Positions 1-7,065 of a stretch of DNA of 13,088 bases are shown piece after piece. Where the stretch lies: positions 1 to 13,088 of the forward strand of contig JAFAEC010000116.1 of the NCBI GenBank assembly GCA_023424215.1. The letters run 5' to 3'. The DNA comes from Pseudomonadota bacterium (lineage in GTDB: Bacteria; Pseudomonadota; Alphaproteobacteria; Caulobacterales; Caulobacteraceae). The translations under genes and the position numbers were made by a program. Within the stretch, counting starts at the first letter, position 1; the number at the start of each line of letters is the position of its first letter. The notes below the pieces were generated by a model that was given only the letters and a program-made list of their open reading frames with translations, ran no database searches and was not told the DNA's origin.

Positions 1-2
1 CG

Positions 3-1115
3 CGCCGGCCCGGGTCCCAGTCCCGCCGATCCGACGGCTCGCGCGCCCGCGGCGGCGCGCCCGTCGGATCCGGGACGCCGGGTCGCGAGACGCCGCTCTA
101 CGGCGCGCTCGACCTGGGGACCAACAACTGCCGCCTGCTCATCGCCAGGCCGGCCCGCGACGGCTTCCGCGTCGTCGACTCCTTCAGCCGCATCGTCCGG
201 CTGGGCGAAGGCCTGTCGCGCACCGGCCGCCTCGACGAGACCGCCATGGAACGCGCCTACGAGGCGCTGGCGCTGTGCGGGGAGCGCCTCGTCCGCCGCG
301 GCGTGGACCCGGACCGGCTGATGGCGGTCGCTACCCAGGCCTGTCGTCAGGCCGACAACGGCGCGGCCTTCATCGAGCGCGTCCGGGCCGGCACCGGTCT
401 TCGTCTGCGGGTCATCGACCCGGTCGAGGAGGCCCGGCTCTCGGTCGAGGGTTGCCTGAACCTGTTCGACCCGGCCGCCGAGGCGGTGCTGGTGGTCGAC
501 GTCGGCGGCGGATCCACCGAACTCAGCTGGCTGCGCCGCTCGGCCGCGGGCTTCGTCTCCGAGGCCTGGATGTCCGCCCCGATCGGCGTCGTCACCCTCG
601 CCGAGCGCCATCCGGAGCCGGCCGAGGGCGGCGCGGCGGCGCATGCGGCCTGGTATGAGGCCATGGTGGCCGAGATGGCCGCCGCCCTCGCCGCCGCCCC
701 GGCGGACCCCGCGCTCCGCCACGTCTTCGCCGCCGGCCGCGCCCACCTCGTCGGCACCTCCGGCGCGATCACCAGTCTGGCCGGCATCCACCTGGGTCTG
801 GAGCGCTACCAGCGCAATCTCGTCGACGGCCTCTGGATGACCCGCGCCGAGTGCGAGGCCGCCGCCGACCGGCTGAAGGCGATGGGGCCGCACGGCCGCG
901 CCGCCGAGTCCTGCATCGGCCCCGACCGCGCCGATCTGGTGCTGGCGGGAGCCGCCATCATGGCGGCGGTGCAGCGCGCCTGGCCCTCGGACCGGGTGCG
1001 CGTCGCCGACCGCGGCCTGCGCGAAGGCCTCCTGCTCCGCCGCATGCGCGAGGATCGAAAGCCCCGGCGCCGCAGGCGTCGCCGGAGCGGCGGGGGTCAG
1101 CCGTCGGTCACTTGA
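3..1115 (+). CDS. Ppx/GppA family phosphatase (exopolyphosphatase-like), 5' end cut by window edge
   Basis: The family hydrolyses inorganic polyphosphate and/or pppGpp in the cytoplasm using an ASKHA (actin/Hsp70-like) fold. The frame is open from base 3, with no ATG, GTG or TTG before the first conserved block, so the true start lies left of the window; 370 codons are visible. Counting from base 3, residue 33 begins YGALDLGTNNCR (phosphate-1 loop), E142-E143-A-R falls in the region of the catalytic glutamate, residue 166 begins DVGGGSTEL (phosphate-2 loop), and residue 251 begins GTSGAIT (adenosine-type loop). About 30 residues before the first block are Gly/Arg/Ser-rich and look like a disordered tail. 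The C-terminus is a run of Arg and Lys. The gene ends tail to tail with a prolyl isomerase gene and overlaps it by 19 bases. The family is clear; the sequence does not decide between exopolyphosphatase and pppGpp phosphatase. Confidence 0.9.
   Translation, partial: RRPGSQSRRSDGSRARGGAPVGSGTPGRETPLYGALDLGTNNCRLLIARPARDGFRVVDSFSRIVRLGEGLSRTGRLDETAMERAYEALALCGERLVRRGVDPDRLMAVATQACRQADNGAAFIERVRAGTGLRLRVIDPVEEARLSVEGCLNLFDPAAEAVLVVDVGGGSTELSWLRRSAAGFVSEAWMSAPIGVVTLAERHPEPAEGGAAAHAAWYEAMVAEMAAALAAAPADPALRHVFAAGRAHLVGTSGAITSLAGIHLGLERYQRNLVDGLWMTRAECEAAADRLKAMGPHGRAAESCIGPDRADLVLAGAAIMAAVQRAWPSDRVRVADRGLREGLLLRRMREDRKPRRRRRRRSGGGQPSVT
28..70. repeat. 10-bp perfect inverted repeat inside the phosphatase coding region
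   Basis: GATCCGACGG (28-37) is repeated in reverse complement as CCGTCGGATC (61-70). Between them a second pair, GCGCGC at 41-46 and 55-60, could stack into the same hairpin around an 8-base loop. It lies in the low-complexity N-terminal part of the phosphatase reading frame. No T-tract follows, so it is not an obvious terminator. It may simply reflect GC-rich sequence. Confidence 0.5.
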
Positions 1116-1978
1116 GTCGGCAGCGCCACGTCGCAGACCGAGAAGTCCGCCCCCTTCGCCGTCCGCGCCTCGTCGACCAGCGCCCGGAAGCGGGCCGAGG
1201 CCGTGGACAGCACCTGCACCGTCGGCCGCTCGGCCTCGGGCAGGTCGGCGGCGATCCGCACGCGGGTCATCCGGTCCGGCGTGGCCTGGGCCATCATGCC
1301 GTTGTCGCCGTCGCCGACCTGCAGCGCCCGCACCACGTCCAGCCCCCCGACCGTCATGCCCCACACCGTGTAGCGCTTGTCGAGAGCCGGGTAGGCCTGG
1401 CGCATGATGAAGAACTGGCTGTTGGCGGTGTCCGGATCCTCGTCCCGGGCCATGCCCGCGACCCCGGGACAGTACAGCCCCCACCCGTGCACCTTGCCGT
1501 CCCCCGTCTGGGCGAAGGCGGCGTCGGGCTGGGTCTGCACCGGCAGCGACTGGAGGAAGCCGACCCGGGCGCCCTGCGGCTCGGCGACGGCGGCGAAGGC
1601 CATCGACGGGTCGCGGCGGAAGGTGAACTCGGCCGCCAGATCGGGATGGAAGCTCTGCCCCTCGCCGGTGCCCAGGGGATCGCCCGTCTGGGCCATGAAC
1701 CAGTCGATGACCCGGTGCCAGGCCAGTCCGTCGTAGAAGCCGGCCCGCGCCAGCAGCTGGATGCGCTCGACGTGCCGCGGCGCGACCTCGGGCAACAGCT
1801 CGACCAGTATCCGCCCCCGGGTGGTGTCGATCACCAGCAGGTTCGCCGGCGGCACCGCCCGCCAGTCGGTGTCCGCGATGGTGGTCGCGGGCGTGGGCGG
1901 CGGCGGCGCGGGAGGCGCCTCCTGGGCCGCGGCGGCGCCGGCGGCGAGCAGCGTGGCGATGGCGAGCAACGATCTCAT
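1097..1978 (-). CDS. Secreted cyclophilin-type peptidylprolyl isomerase (second of a tandem pair)
   Basis: Catalyses cis-trans isomerisation of X-Pro bonds, probably in the periplasm. The 293-residue product starts with a hydrophobic signal peptide likely cut after A18 (AAAA/Q), followed by a Pro/Ala-rich linker to about residue 33. The catalytic core carries WHRVIDWFMAQTGD, with R89, F94 and Q97 matching the cyclophilin active-site Arg, Phe and Gln, and ANSQFFIM (185-192). The Trp that binds cyclosporin in human cyclophilin A is not conserved (Ala). After the core comes an extension of about 60 residues ending near C282. The only other cysteine is C170, and both positions are shared with the upstream paralogue. 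The ATG at 1978 is chosen because a strong GGGGAGGG ribosome site sits just before it and the signal peptide begins there, although the frame stays open further upstream. It follows the paralogue by 23 bases and is the last gene of the gyrA run. Confidence 0.93.
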   Translation of the reverse strand: MRSLLAIATLLAAGAAAAQEAPPAPPPPTPATTIADTDWRAVPPANLLVIDTTRGRILVELLPEVAPRHVERIQLLARAGFYDGLAWHRVIDWFMAQTGDPLGTGEGQSFHPDLAAEFTFRRDPSMAFAAVAEPQGARVGFLQSLPVQTQPDAAFAQTGDGKVHGWGLYCPGVAGMARDEDPDTANSQFFIMRQAYPALDKRYTVWGMTVGGLDVVRALQVGDGDNGMMAQATPDRMTRVRIAADLPEAERPTVQVLSTASARFRALVDEARTAKGADFSVCDVALPTQVTDG

Positions 1979-2001
1979 GGTTCCCTCCCCGGAACGTCCC
2001 G

Positions 2002-2838
2002 TCAGTCCGCGACCTCGACCGCCGGCTGCACGTCGCAGATGTCGAACCGGGGGCCGGCCGCGGTCCGGACGCGCTCGACCTCGGCGAGGAAGGCGGCGTT
2101 CGCGGGCGTCTGCACCCGCACTGTCGGCCGGTCCGCCTCGGGCAGGGCGGCGGCGGTGCGCACCCGCGTCATGACGTCCGGATCGACGACCCGGCCGTCC
2201 TCGGCCTCGGAGCCGCTCTTCAGCGCCCGCACGGCGTCGAGCCCGGCCAGCACCCGGCCGAAGGGCGTATAGGCGCCGTCGAGGTTGTCGTTGCGCCCGG
2301 TCATGATGAAGAACTGGCTGTTGGCGCTGTCCGGATCGCCGTTGCGGGCCATCCCCAGCACGCCGGGACAGAACAGGGCCATCGCCGAGGCCTTGAAGTC
2401 GGCGGTCACCATCATCTGCGCGTCTGGCTGGGTCGTCACCGCCATCGAGCCGAGCAGCCCGCGCTGCAAGCCGCTCGCGGCCGGATCCCCGATCCGCACG
2501 AAGGGGTCCCCGCGGCCCCGACGGAACTCGAACTCGCCGGGGATGTCCGGCAGCTCGCTGCCGCCGGCTCCGGTGCCCTCGGGGTCTCCGGTCTGGGCCA
2601 TGAAGTCGGGGATCACCCGGTGGAACTTCAGGCCGTCGTAAAAGCCCTGGTCGGCCAGGGTGCGGATCCGCTCCACGGCCCGCGGCGCCGCTCGCGGATC
2701 CAGTTCCGCGAGGATCCGGCCCTTGGCCGTGTCGATGACCAGCAGGTTCTCCGGCGCCACCGGCCGCCAGTCCTGCGCCGCCGCCGGCGCGCCAGCCATC
2801 ATGGCCGTCGCAACGGCCGCCACCCACAGTGTTCGCAT
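2002..2838 (-). CDS. Secreted cyclophilin-type peptidylprolyl isomerase (first of a tandem pair)
   Basis: A 278-residue prolyl isomerase predicted to be exported: MRTLWVAAVATAMMAG forms a signal peptide with likely cleavage after A21 (AAA/Q). The core contains KFHRVIPDFMAQTGD, with R74, F79 and Q82 as the cyclophilin catalytic Arg, Phe and Gln, and SANSQFFIM (171-179). At the positions of human Trp121 and His126 it has Asn and Tyr, as many bacterial cyclophilins differ here. Relative to a minimal cyclophilin it has an insertion before SANSQFF containing C157 (LFCPGV) and a C-terminal extension of about 60 residues containing C268 (DICDV). These are its only cysteines and may form a disulfide after export. 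The start lies 2 bases after the coaD stop, with AGGG in the coaD tail as a modest ribosome site, suggesting translational coupling. It resembles the next gene along its whole length, so the pair probably arose by tandem duplication. Confidence 0.94.
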   Translation of the reverse strand: MRTLWVAAVATAMMAGAPAAAQDWRPVAPENLLVIDTAKGRILAELDPRAAPRAVERIRTLADQGFYDGLKFHRVIPDFMAQTGDPEGTGAGGSELPDIPGEFEFRRGRGDPFVRIGDPAASGLQRGLLGSMAVTTQPDAQMMVTADFKASAMALFCPGVLGMARNGDPDSANSQFFIMTGRNDNLDGAYTPFGRVLAGLDAVRALKSGSEAEDGRVVDPDVMTRVRTAAALPEADRPTVRVQTPANAAFLAEVERVRTAAGPRFDICDVQPAVEVAD

Positions 2839-2840
2839 GT

Positions 2841-3323
2841 CTACGCCCTGACCCTGTCCACCACCGCCGCCGCGACGGCGGGGCTGACGAAACTCTCGAT
2901 ATCGCCGCCCAGTCGGGCGATCTCCTTGACCAGACGGGAGGCGATGGCCTGATGCCGCGGGTCGGCCATCAGGAAGACCGTCTCGATGTCGGCATTGAGG
3001 CGCTGGTTCATCGCCGTCATCTGGAATTCGTATTCGAAGTCGGCCACGGCCCTCAGGCCGCGCACGATGACGGTGGCGTCCAGTTCCTCGGCGAAATGCA
3101 TCAGCAGGCTGGAGAAGGCCCGCACCTCCACCTGCGGCCCGAAGCGCCGGACCTCGGCCCGGACCATCTCGACCCGCTGGTCGGTCGTGAACAGCGGCCC
3201 CTTGTCGTCATTGCGCGCCACCCCGATCACCAGCCGGTCGACCAGCTTCACGGCCCGGCCGATGATGTCCATGTGCCCATTGGTGATGGGATCGAAGGTG
3301 CCGGGGTAGAGCCCGATGCGCAT
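2841..3323 (-). CDS. coaD: Phosphopantetheine adenylyltransferase
   Basis: Transfers AMP from ATP to 4'-phosphopantetheine to give dephospho-CoA, the penultimate step of coenzyme A synthesis, in the cytoplasm. The 160-residue length is standard for bacterial CoaD. The nucleotidyltransferase signature is intact: YPGTFDPITNGH with T9 and H17 (the T/HxGH motif) at the N-terminus, VRGLRAVADFEYEFQM in the middle, and ASRLVKEIARLGG in place of the usual ISSSxVKE phosphate-binding segment. The ATG at 3323 is preceded by GGGGAG six bases upstream. It lies 50 bases downstream of the aminotransferase gene and 2 bases upstream of the first isomerase gene, all on the minus strand, so it is probably transcribed with gyrA. 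Confidence 0.97.
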   Translation of the reverse strand: MRIGLYPGTFDPITNGHMDIIGRAVKLVDRLVIGVARNDDKGPLFTTDQRVEMVRAEVRRFGPQVEVRAFSSLLMHFAEELDATVIVRGLRAVADFEYEFQMTAMNQRLNADIETVFLMADPRHQAIASRLVKEIARLGGDIESFVSPAVAAAVVDRVRA

Positions 3324-3373
3324 GCAGTTCTCCCCGCCGCTTCGCCGGGTTTAGCAGGCGACGGCCGGCGGGC

Positions 3374-4174
3374 CTAGATCGGCTGGGGCGGGTTGGAGGC
3401 CCAGGCGGCGCGCAGACGCTCGATCGACTCGCCCCGCACGGCGAAGCCATGGTCCCCGATCGCCACGACCGCGCAGACCGGCGTGGCGCTGTTGCAGATG
3501 AAGGCGCCGTCGAACCGACCCAGGTCAGGCAGGTCCACCCGCGCGACGGTGTCGTTCAGCCCCGCAGCGGCGAGCCCCCGGCGGACCAGCGCCTGCCCGA
3601 CGCCGGCGAGCATCGGCGCGTCCGGCCAGACCACCAGGTCGCCCGAGAGAAAGCCGATGTTCCACAGACTGCCCTCGGAAACCCGACCCGCCTCGTCCAC
3701 GAACAGCGCGTCGTCGAAGCCCGCGGCCCGCGCCAGCCGACGGGCGCGGATCAGGTCGAAGGCGCCCGAATGCTTCAGGTGCGGGGCGTGACGAGAGTGC
3801 CGCTGGACCTGCAGGCGCAGCGACTCCGCCAGGGGCGGCGGCGGCGGAAGCGCCGCGGTCATCACCTTGGGGACGCCCCGCCACTCGGGCGTGCGGGGGC
3901 CGATTTGCAGCGAGAACAGGCTGACGCGGAGCCAGCAGTCCGGCCGGTCGCTCACCGCCGCGCGCATCAGGCGGCGCAGCCGCTCCTCGCCGACCGCCTC
4001 TCCGAACAGCTCGATCGCCGAGGCTTCGAGCCGCGCGAGGTGCAGGTCCAGCCCCCGCACGGCCCCACCTTCCACCCTGAACGAGGTGTAGGCCCCGTAG
4101 TTGACGAGGGCGAGGCGGGCGAGATCGTTCGGCGACGCCGGCGCCCCGTCGATGCGGAGATCGCCGGCGGCCAT
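3374..4174 (-). CDS. Class IV aminotransferase (PLP-dependent, ADC lyase / BCAT-like)
   Basis: A 266-residue cytoplasmic enzyme of fold-type IV PLP aminotransferases, a family that includes aminodeoxychorismate lyase (PabC), branched-chain aminotransferase and D-amino acid aminotransferase. The N-terminal half has the family pattern YTSFRVEGGAVRGLDLHLAR (29-48). K134 in HLKHSG is the likely Schiff-base lysine, since E. coli PabC has a similar LKH context. VSEGSLWN (165-172) supplies the Glu (E167) that contacts the cofactor ring nitrogen. The segment APMLAGVGQALV (186-197) resembles the phosphate-cup region. The ATG lies 2 bases after the gyrA stop (TGA-TC-ATG) with only a weak GA-rich ribosome site, so translation is probably coupled to gyrA. 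The reaction cannot be assigned from sequence alone; a PabC-like role in folate synthesis is possible. Confidence 0.87.
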   Translation of the reverse strand: MAAGDLRIDGAPASPNDLARLALVNYGAYTSFRVEGGAVRGLDLHLARLEASAIELFGEAVGEERLRRLMRAAVSDRPDCWLRVSLFSLQIGPRTPEWRGVPKVMTAALPPPPPLAESLRLQVQRHSRHAPHLKHSGAFDLIRARRLARAAGFDDALFVDEAGRVSEGSLWNIGFLSGDLVVWPDAPMLAGVGQALVRRGLAAAGLNDTVARVDLPDLGRFDGAFICNSATPVCAVVAIGDHGFAVRGESIERLRAAWASNPPQPI

Positions 4175-4176
4175 GA

Positions 4177-6942
4177 TCAGGTGTCGCCGCTCTCTTCGGC
4201 TGCTTCGGCGCCGGAGTCCTCGCCCTCGCCGCCGCCGCTGTCGGGCAGACGTTCGACGGAGACCACGCGCTCGCCTTCGGCGGTGCGGAAGATGGTCACC
4301 CCCTGGCTGGCGCGCCCGACGATACGGACCTGACCGACCGGGGTGCGGATCATCTGGCCGCCCGAGGTGACCAGCAACAGGTCGTCGCCCTCCTCGACCG
4401 GGAAGGACGCCGCCAGCCGGGTCCCGGCGCGACCGCCGAGACCGTGGGCCGTCAGCCCCTGCCCGCCCCGACCCGTGCGTCGGTACTCGTAAGCGGACGA
4501 CCGCTTGCCGAAGCCGGTCTCGGTGACCGTCAGGATGAACTGTTCGGCCGCTCCCAGCTCGGCGATCCGCTCGACGGACAGGACGGCGTCGCCGGCGGCC
4601 TCCTCGTCGACTTCGGGCGAGGGAGCCTCGTCCTCGGCCTCGCCCGCCGCGCGCCGCATGGCGTTGGCGTGCTTGACGTAGGCGGCGCGCTCCTCCGGCG
4701 TCGCGTCGACGCGGGAGAGGACGGCCATGGAGATGACCTCGTCGCCCTCCTGCAGGCGGACGCCGCGCACCCCCGTCGAGTCGCGGCCCTTGAAGACCCG
4801 GACGTCGTCGGCCTTGAAGCGGATCGCCCGGCCCAGCGCCGTGGTCAGCATGACGTCGTCCTCGGCGGTGCACAGGGCCACACCCACCATGCGGTCGCCG
4901 TCCTCCAGCTTCATGGCGATCTTGCCGGCCCGGTTGACGGTGGCGAAGTCCGACAGCTTGTTGCGGCGCACGTCCCCGGAGCTGGTGGCGAACATGATGT
5001 CGTAGTTCGCCCATTCCGCCTCGTCCTCGGGCAGGGGCAGCACGTTCATGATGCTGTCGCCCGGCTCGATCGGCAGCAGGTTGACGAAGGCCTTGCCCCG
5101 CGACTGCGGATTGCCCAGCGGCAGGCGCCAGGTCTTCAGCTTGTAGGCCTTGCCGTTGGTGGCGAAGAACAGCACCGGCGTGTGGGTCGAGGCCGAGAAC
5201 ACGCCGACGACGGCGTCGTCCTCCTTCATCGCCACGCCGGAGCGGCCCTTGCCGCCGCGATGCTGGGTCCGGTAGGCGTTCAGCGCCACGCGCTTGACGT
5301 AGCCGCCATGGGTGACGGTGACGACCATGTCCTCGCGCGGGATCAGGTCCTCGTCCTCCATCTCGGCGTCGCCCTCGCCGATAACGGTCCGACGCGGCAC
5401 GGCGAACTCGTCCTTCACCTTCAGCAGATCCTCGCGGATCACGGCCAGGATGTTGGCGCGGTCCGACAGCAGGGTCAGGTGCGACTGGATGGTCTCGGCC
5501 AGGCTGCGCGCTTCATTGAAGATGTCGTCGCGGCCGAGGCCGGTGAGGCGGCTCAGGGTCAGGGCCAGGATCGCCCGGGCCTGCTCGTCGGTCAGGTTCA
5601 GCTTGTCGCCGTCGACGAGGGCCGAGCGCGGATCGGCGATCAGCTCGATCAGGGCCATCATGTCGCCGACCGGCCACGACTTCGCCTGCAGCCGCTCGCG
5701 CGCCTCGGTCGGGTCGGCCGAGGAACGGATGATGTGGATCACCTCGTCGATGTTGGCCACGGCCACGGCCAGACCGACCAGCACGTGCCCGCGGTCGCGG
5801 GCTTTGGCCAGTTCGTACTTGGTGCGGCGGACCACCACCTCCTCGCGGAACTCGAGGAAGGCGTCCAGCAGCTGACGCAGGCCCATCTGCTCGGGCCGGC
5901 CATGGTTCAGCGCCAGCATGTTGACGCCGAACGAGCTCTGCATCGCCGTGAAGCGCCACAGCTGGTTCAGCACCACGTCGCCCGAGGCGTCGCGCTTCAG
6001 TTCGACGACCATGCGCATGCCGTCGCGGTCGGACTCGTCGCGGACGTCGGCGATGCCCTCGATCTTCTTCTCGCGGACCAGCTCGACGATACGCTCGATC
6101 AGGGTCTGCTTGTTCACCTGGTAGGGCAGCTCGGTGACGACGATCGCCTCGCGATCCTTGCGGATCGTCTCGATCGTCGCCTTGCCGCGCACGATCACCG
6201 ATCCGCGGCCGTCGCGCAGGGCGTTGCGCGAACCGGTGCGGCCCATGATCTCGCCGCCGGTCGGGAAGTCGGGCCCCGGCACCAGCTCCAGCAGGGCGTC
6301 GTCGCCGATGCCGGGATCGTCCAGCAGAGCCAGGCAGCCGTCGATCACCTCGCCCAGATTGTGCGGCGGGATATTCGTCGCCATGCCGACGGCGATGCCG
6401 CCGGCGCCGTTGACCAGCAGGTTCGGAATCCGGCTCGGCAGGACGACCGGCTCCAGCTCCTTCTCGTCGTAGTTCGGCTGGAAATCGACCGTGTCCTTGT
6501 CGATGTCGGTGAGCAGCGCCGTCGCCGCCGGTGCCATGCGGCACTCGGTGTATCGCATCGAGGCCGGCATATCGCCGTCGACCGAGCCGAAATTGCCCTG
6601 GCCGTCGACCAGCATCAGCCCCATCGAGAACGGCTGGGCCATACGCACCAGCGCCATGTAGACCGAGGCGTCGCCGTGCGGATGGAAGCGGCCCAGCACG
6701 TCGCCGACCACGCGGGCGCACTTAGAATAGGCGCGGTCCGGCGTCATCTTCAGGTCGTGCATCGAATACAGGATGCGCCGGTGCACCGGCTTCAGACCGT
6801 CACGCGCGTCCGGCAGGGCGCGGCTCACGATGACGCTCATCGCGTAGTCGAGATACGACTTCCGGAGCTCGTCCTCGATGGTGATGGTGGAGATGTCGCC
6901 GCCGCCGGGAGGCGCGGCGTTCTGGTAGCTGTCGTCGGTCAA
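4177..6942 (-). CDS. gyrA: DNA gyrase subunit A, TTG start, atypical quinolone-pocket residues
   Basis: Breakage-rejoining subunit of type IIA topoisomerase; with GyrB it introduces negative supercoils. The 921-residue product has the winged-helix start of the core (LDYAMSVIVSRALPDARDGL, 31-50), the active-site tyrosine Y131 in SMRYTECR, and the GyrA box QHRGGKG (560-566), which separates it from ParC. The C-terminal wheel is interrupted by an acidic segment (GEAEDEAPSPEVDEEAAGD) and ends in an acidic tail, making it longer than E. coli GyrA (875 residues). In the quinolone-resistance region FHPHGDASVYMALVR, A92 and M96 replace E. coli Ser83 and Asp87. The start is TTG at 6942: an in-frame TAA lies at 6955-6957, no ATG lies between, and no clear ribosome site is visible. 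First gene of a five-gene run. Confidence 0.98.
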   Translation of the reverse strand: MTDDSYQNAAPPGGGDISTITIEDELRKSYLDYAMSVIVSRALPDARDGLKPVHRRILYSMHDLKMTPDRAYSKCARVVGDVLGRFHPHGDASVYMALVRMAQPFSMGLMLVDGQGNFGSVDGDMPASMRYTECRMAPAATALLTDIDKDTVDFQPNYDEKELEPVVLPSRIPNLLVNGAGGIAVGMATNIPPHNLGEVIDGCLALLDDPGIGDDALLELVPGPDFPTGGEIMGRTGSRNALRDGRGSVIVRGKATIETIRKDREAIVVTELPYQVNKQTLIERIVELVREKKIEGIADVRDESDRDGMRMVVELKRDASGDVVLNQLWRFTAMQSSFGVNMLALNHGRPEQMGLRQLLDAFLEFREEVVVRRTKYELAKARDRGHVLVGLAVAVANIDEVIHIIRSSADPTEARERLQAKSWPVGDMMALIELIADPRSALVDGDKLNLTDEQARAILALTLSRLTGLGRDDIFNEARSLAETIQSHLTLLSDRANILAVIREDLLKVKDEFAVPRRTVIGEGDAEMEDEDLIPREDMVVTVTHGGYVKRVALNAYRTQHRGGKGRSGVAMKEDDAVVGVFSASTHTPVLFFATNGKAYKLKTWRLPLGNPQSRGKAFVNLLPIEPGDSIMNVLPLPEDEAEWANYDIMFATSSGDVRRNKLSDFATVNRAGKIAMKLEDGDRMVGVALCTAEDDVMLTTALGRAIRFKADDVRVFKGRDSTGVRGVRLQEGDEVISMAVLSRVDATPEERAAYVKHANAMRRAAGEAEDEAPSPEVDEEAAGDAVLSVERIAELGAAEQFILTVTETGFGKRSSAYEYRRTGRGGQGLTAHGLGGRAGTRLAASFPVEEGDDLLLVTSGGQMIRTPVGQVRIVGRASQGVTIFRTAEGERVVSVERLPDSGGGEGEDSGAEAAEESGDT

Positions 6943-6990
6943 GGAAATCAGGCTTTAAATGGCCGGAATCGGAACGTGATCCGCTACGCC

Positions 6991-7020
6991 GTTTCTAGCA
7001 TCCGGGGGCCGCAGTGGCAA
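6991..7020 (-). promoter_or_regulatory. Probable housekeeping promoter for gyrA
   Basis: Read on the minus strand, TTGCCAC (7020-7014) is followed after 14 bases by GCTAGAAAC (6999-6991). The Caulobacter housekeeping consensus is TTGACGS, 10-14 bases, GCTANAWC, so the -35 differs at two positions and seven of the eight -10 bases agree. Transcription would begin near 6984, leaving a leader of about 40 bases before the TTG start of gyrA. It sits in the 123-base divergent gap between gyrA and sodC. I saw no equally good promoter facing sodC. Confidence 0.55.
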
Positions 7021-7050
7021 AGCGAAGCCACCGCCTGCGCCCCCTCCGCA

Positions 7051-7057
7051 AAAGGAG
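7051..7057 (+). promoter_or_regulatory. Strong ribosome binding site of sodC
   Basis: AAAGGAG lies 8 bases before the ATG at 7066. It fixes this start, even though the same frame stays open for more than 2 kb upstream on this strand, opposite gyrA. Confidence 0.8.
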
Positions 7058-7065
7058 TCCAGACC

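Noticed and set aside
1979..2827. An upstream extension of the second isomerase in frame through the first isomerase gene
   Set aside because: The extension is Arg/Gly-rich shadow sequence. The ATG at 1978 has a strong ribosome site and begins a signal peptide.
4444..7065. A very long open frame on the plus strand opposite gyrA, continuing in frame into sodC
   Set aside because: Its translation is the usual His/Asp/Val/Leu/Gln-rich shadow of a high-GC gene on the other strand, with no domain pattern. gyrA is unmistakable, and sodC has its own ribosome site and signal peptide at 7066.
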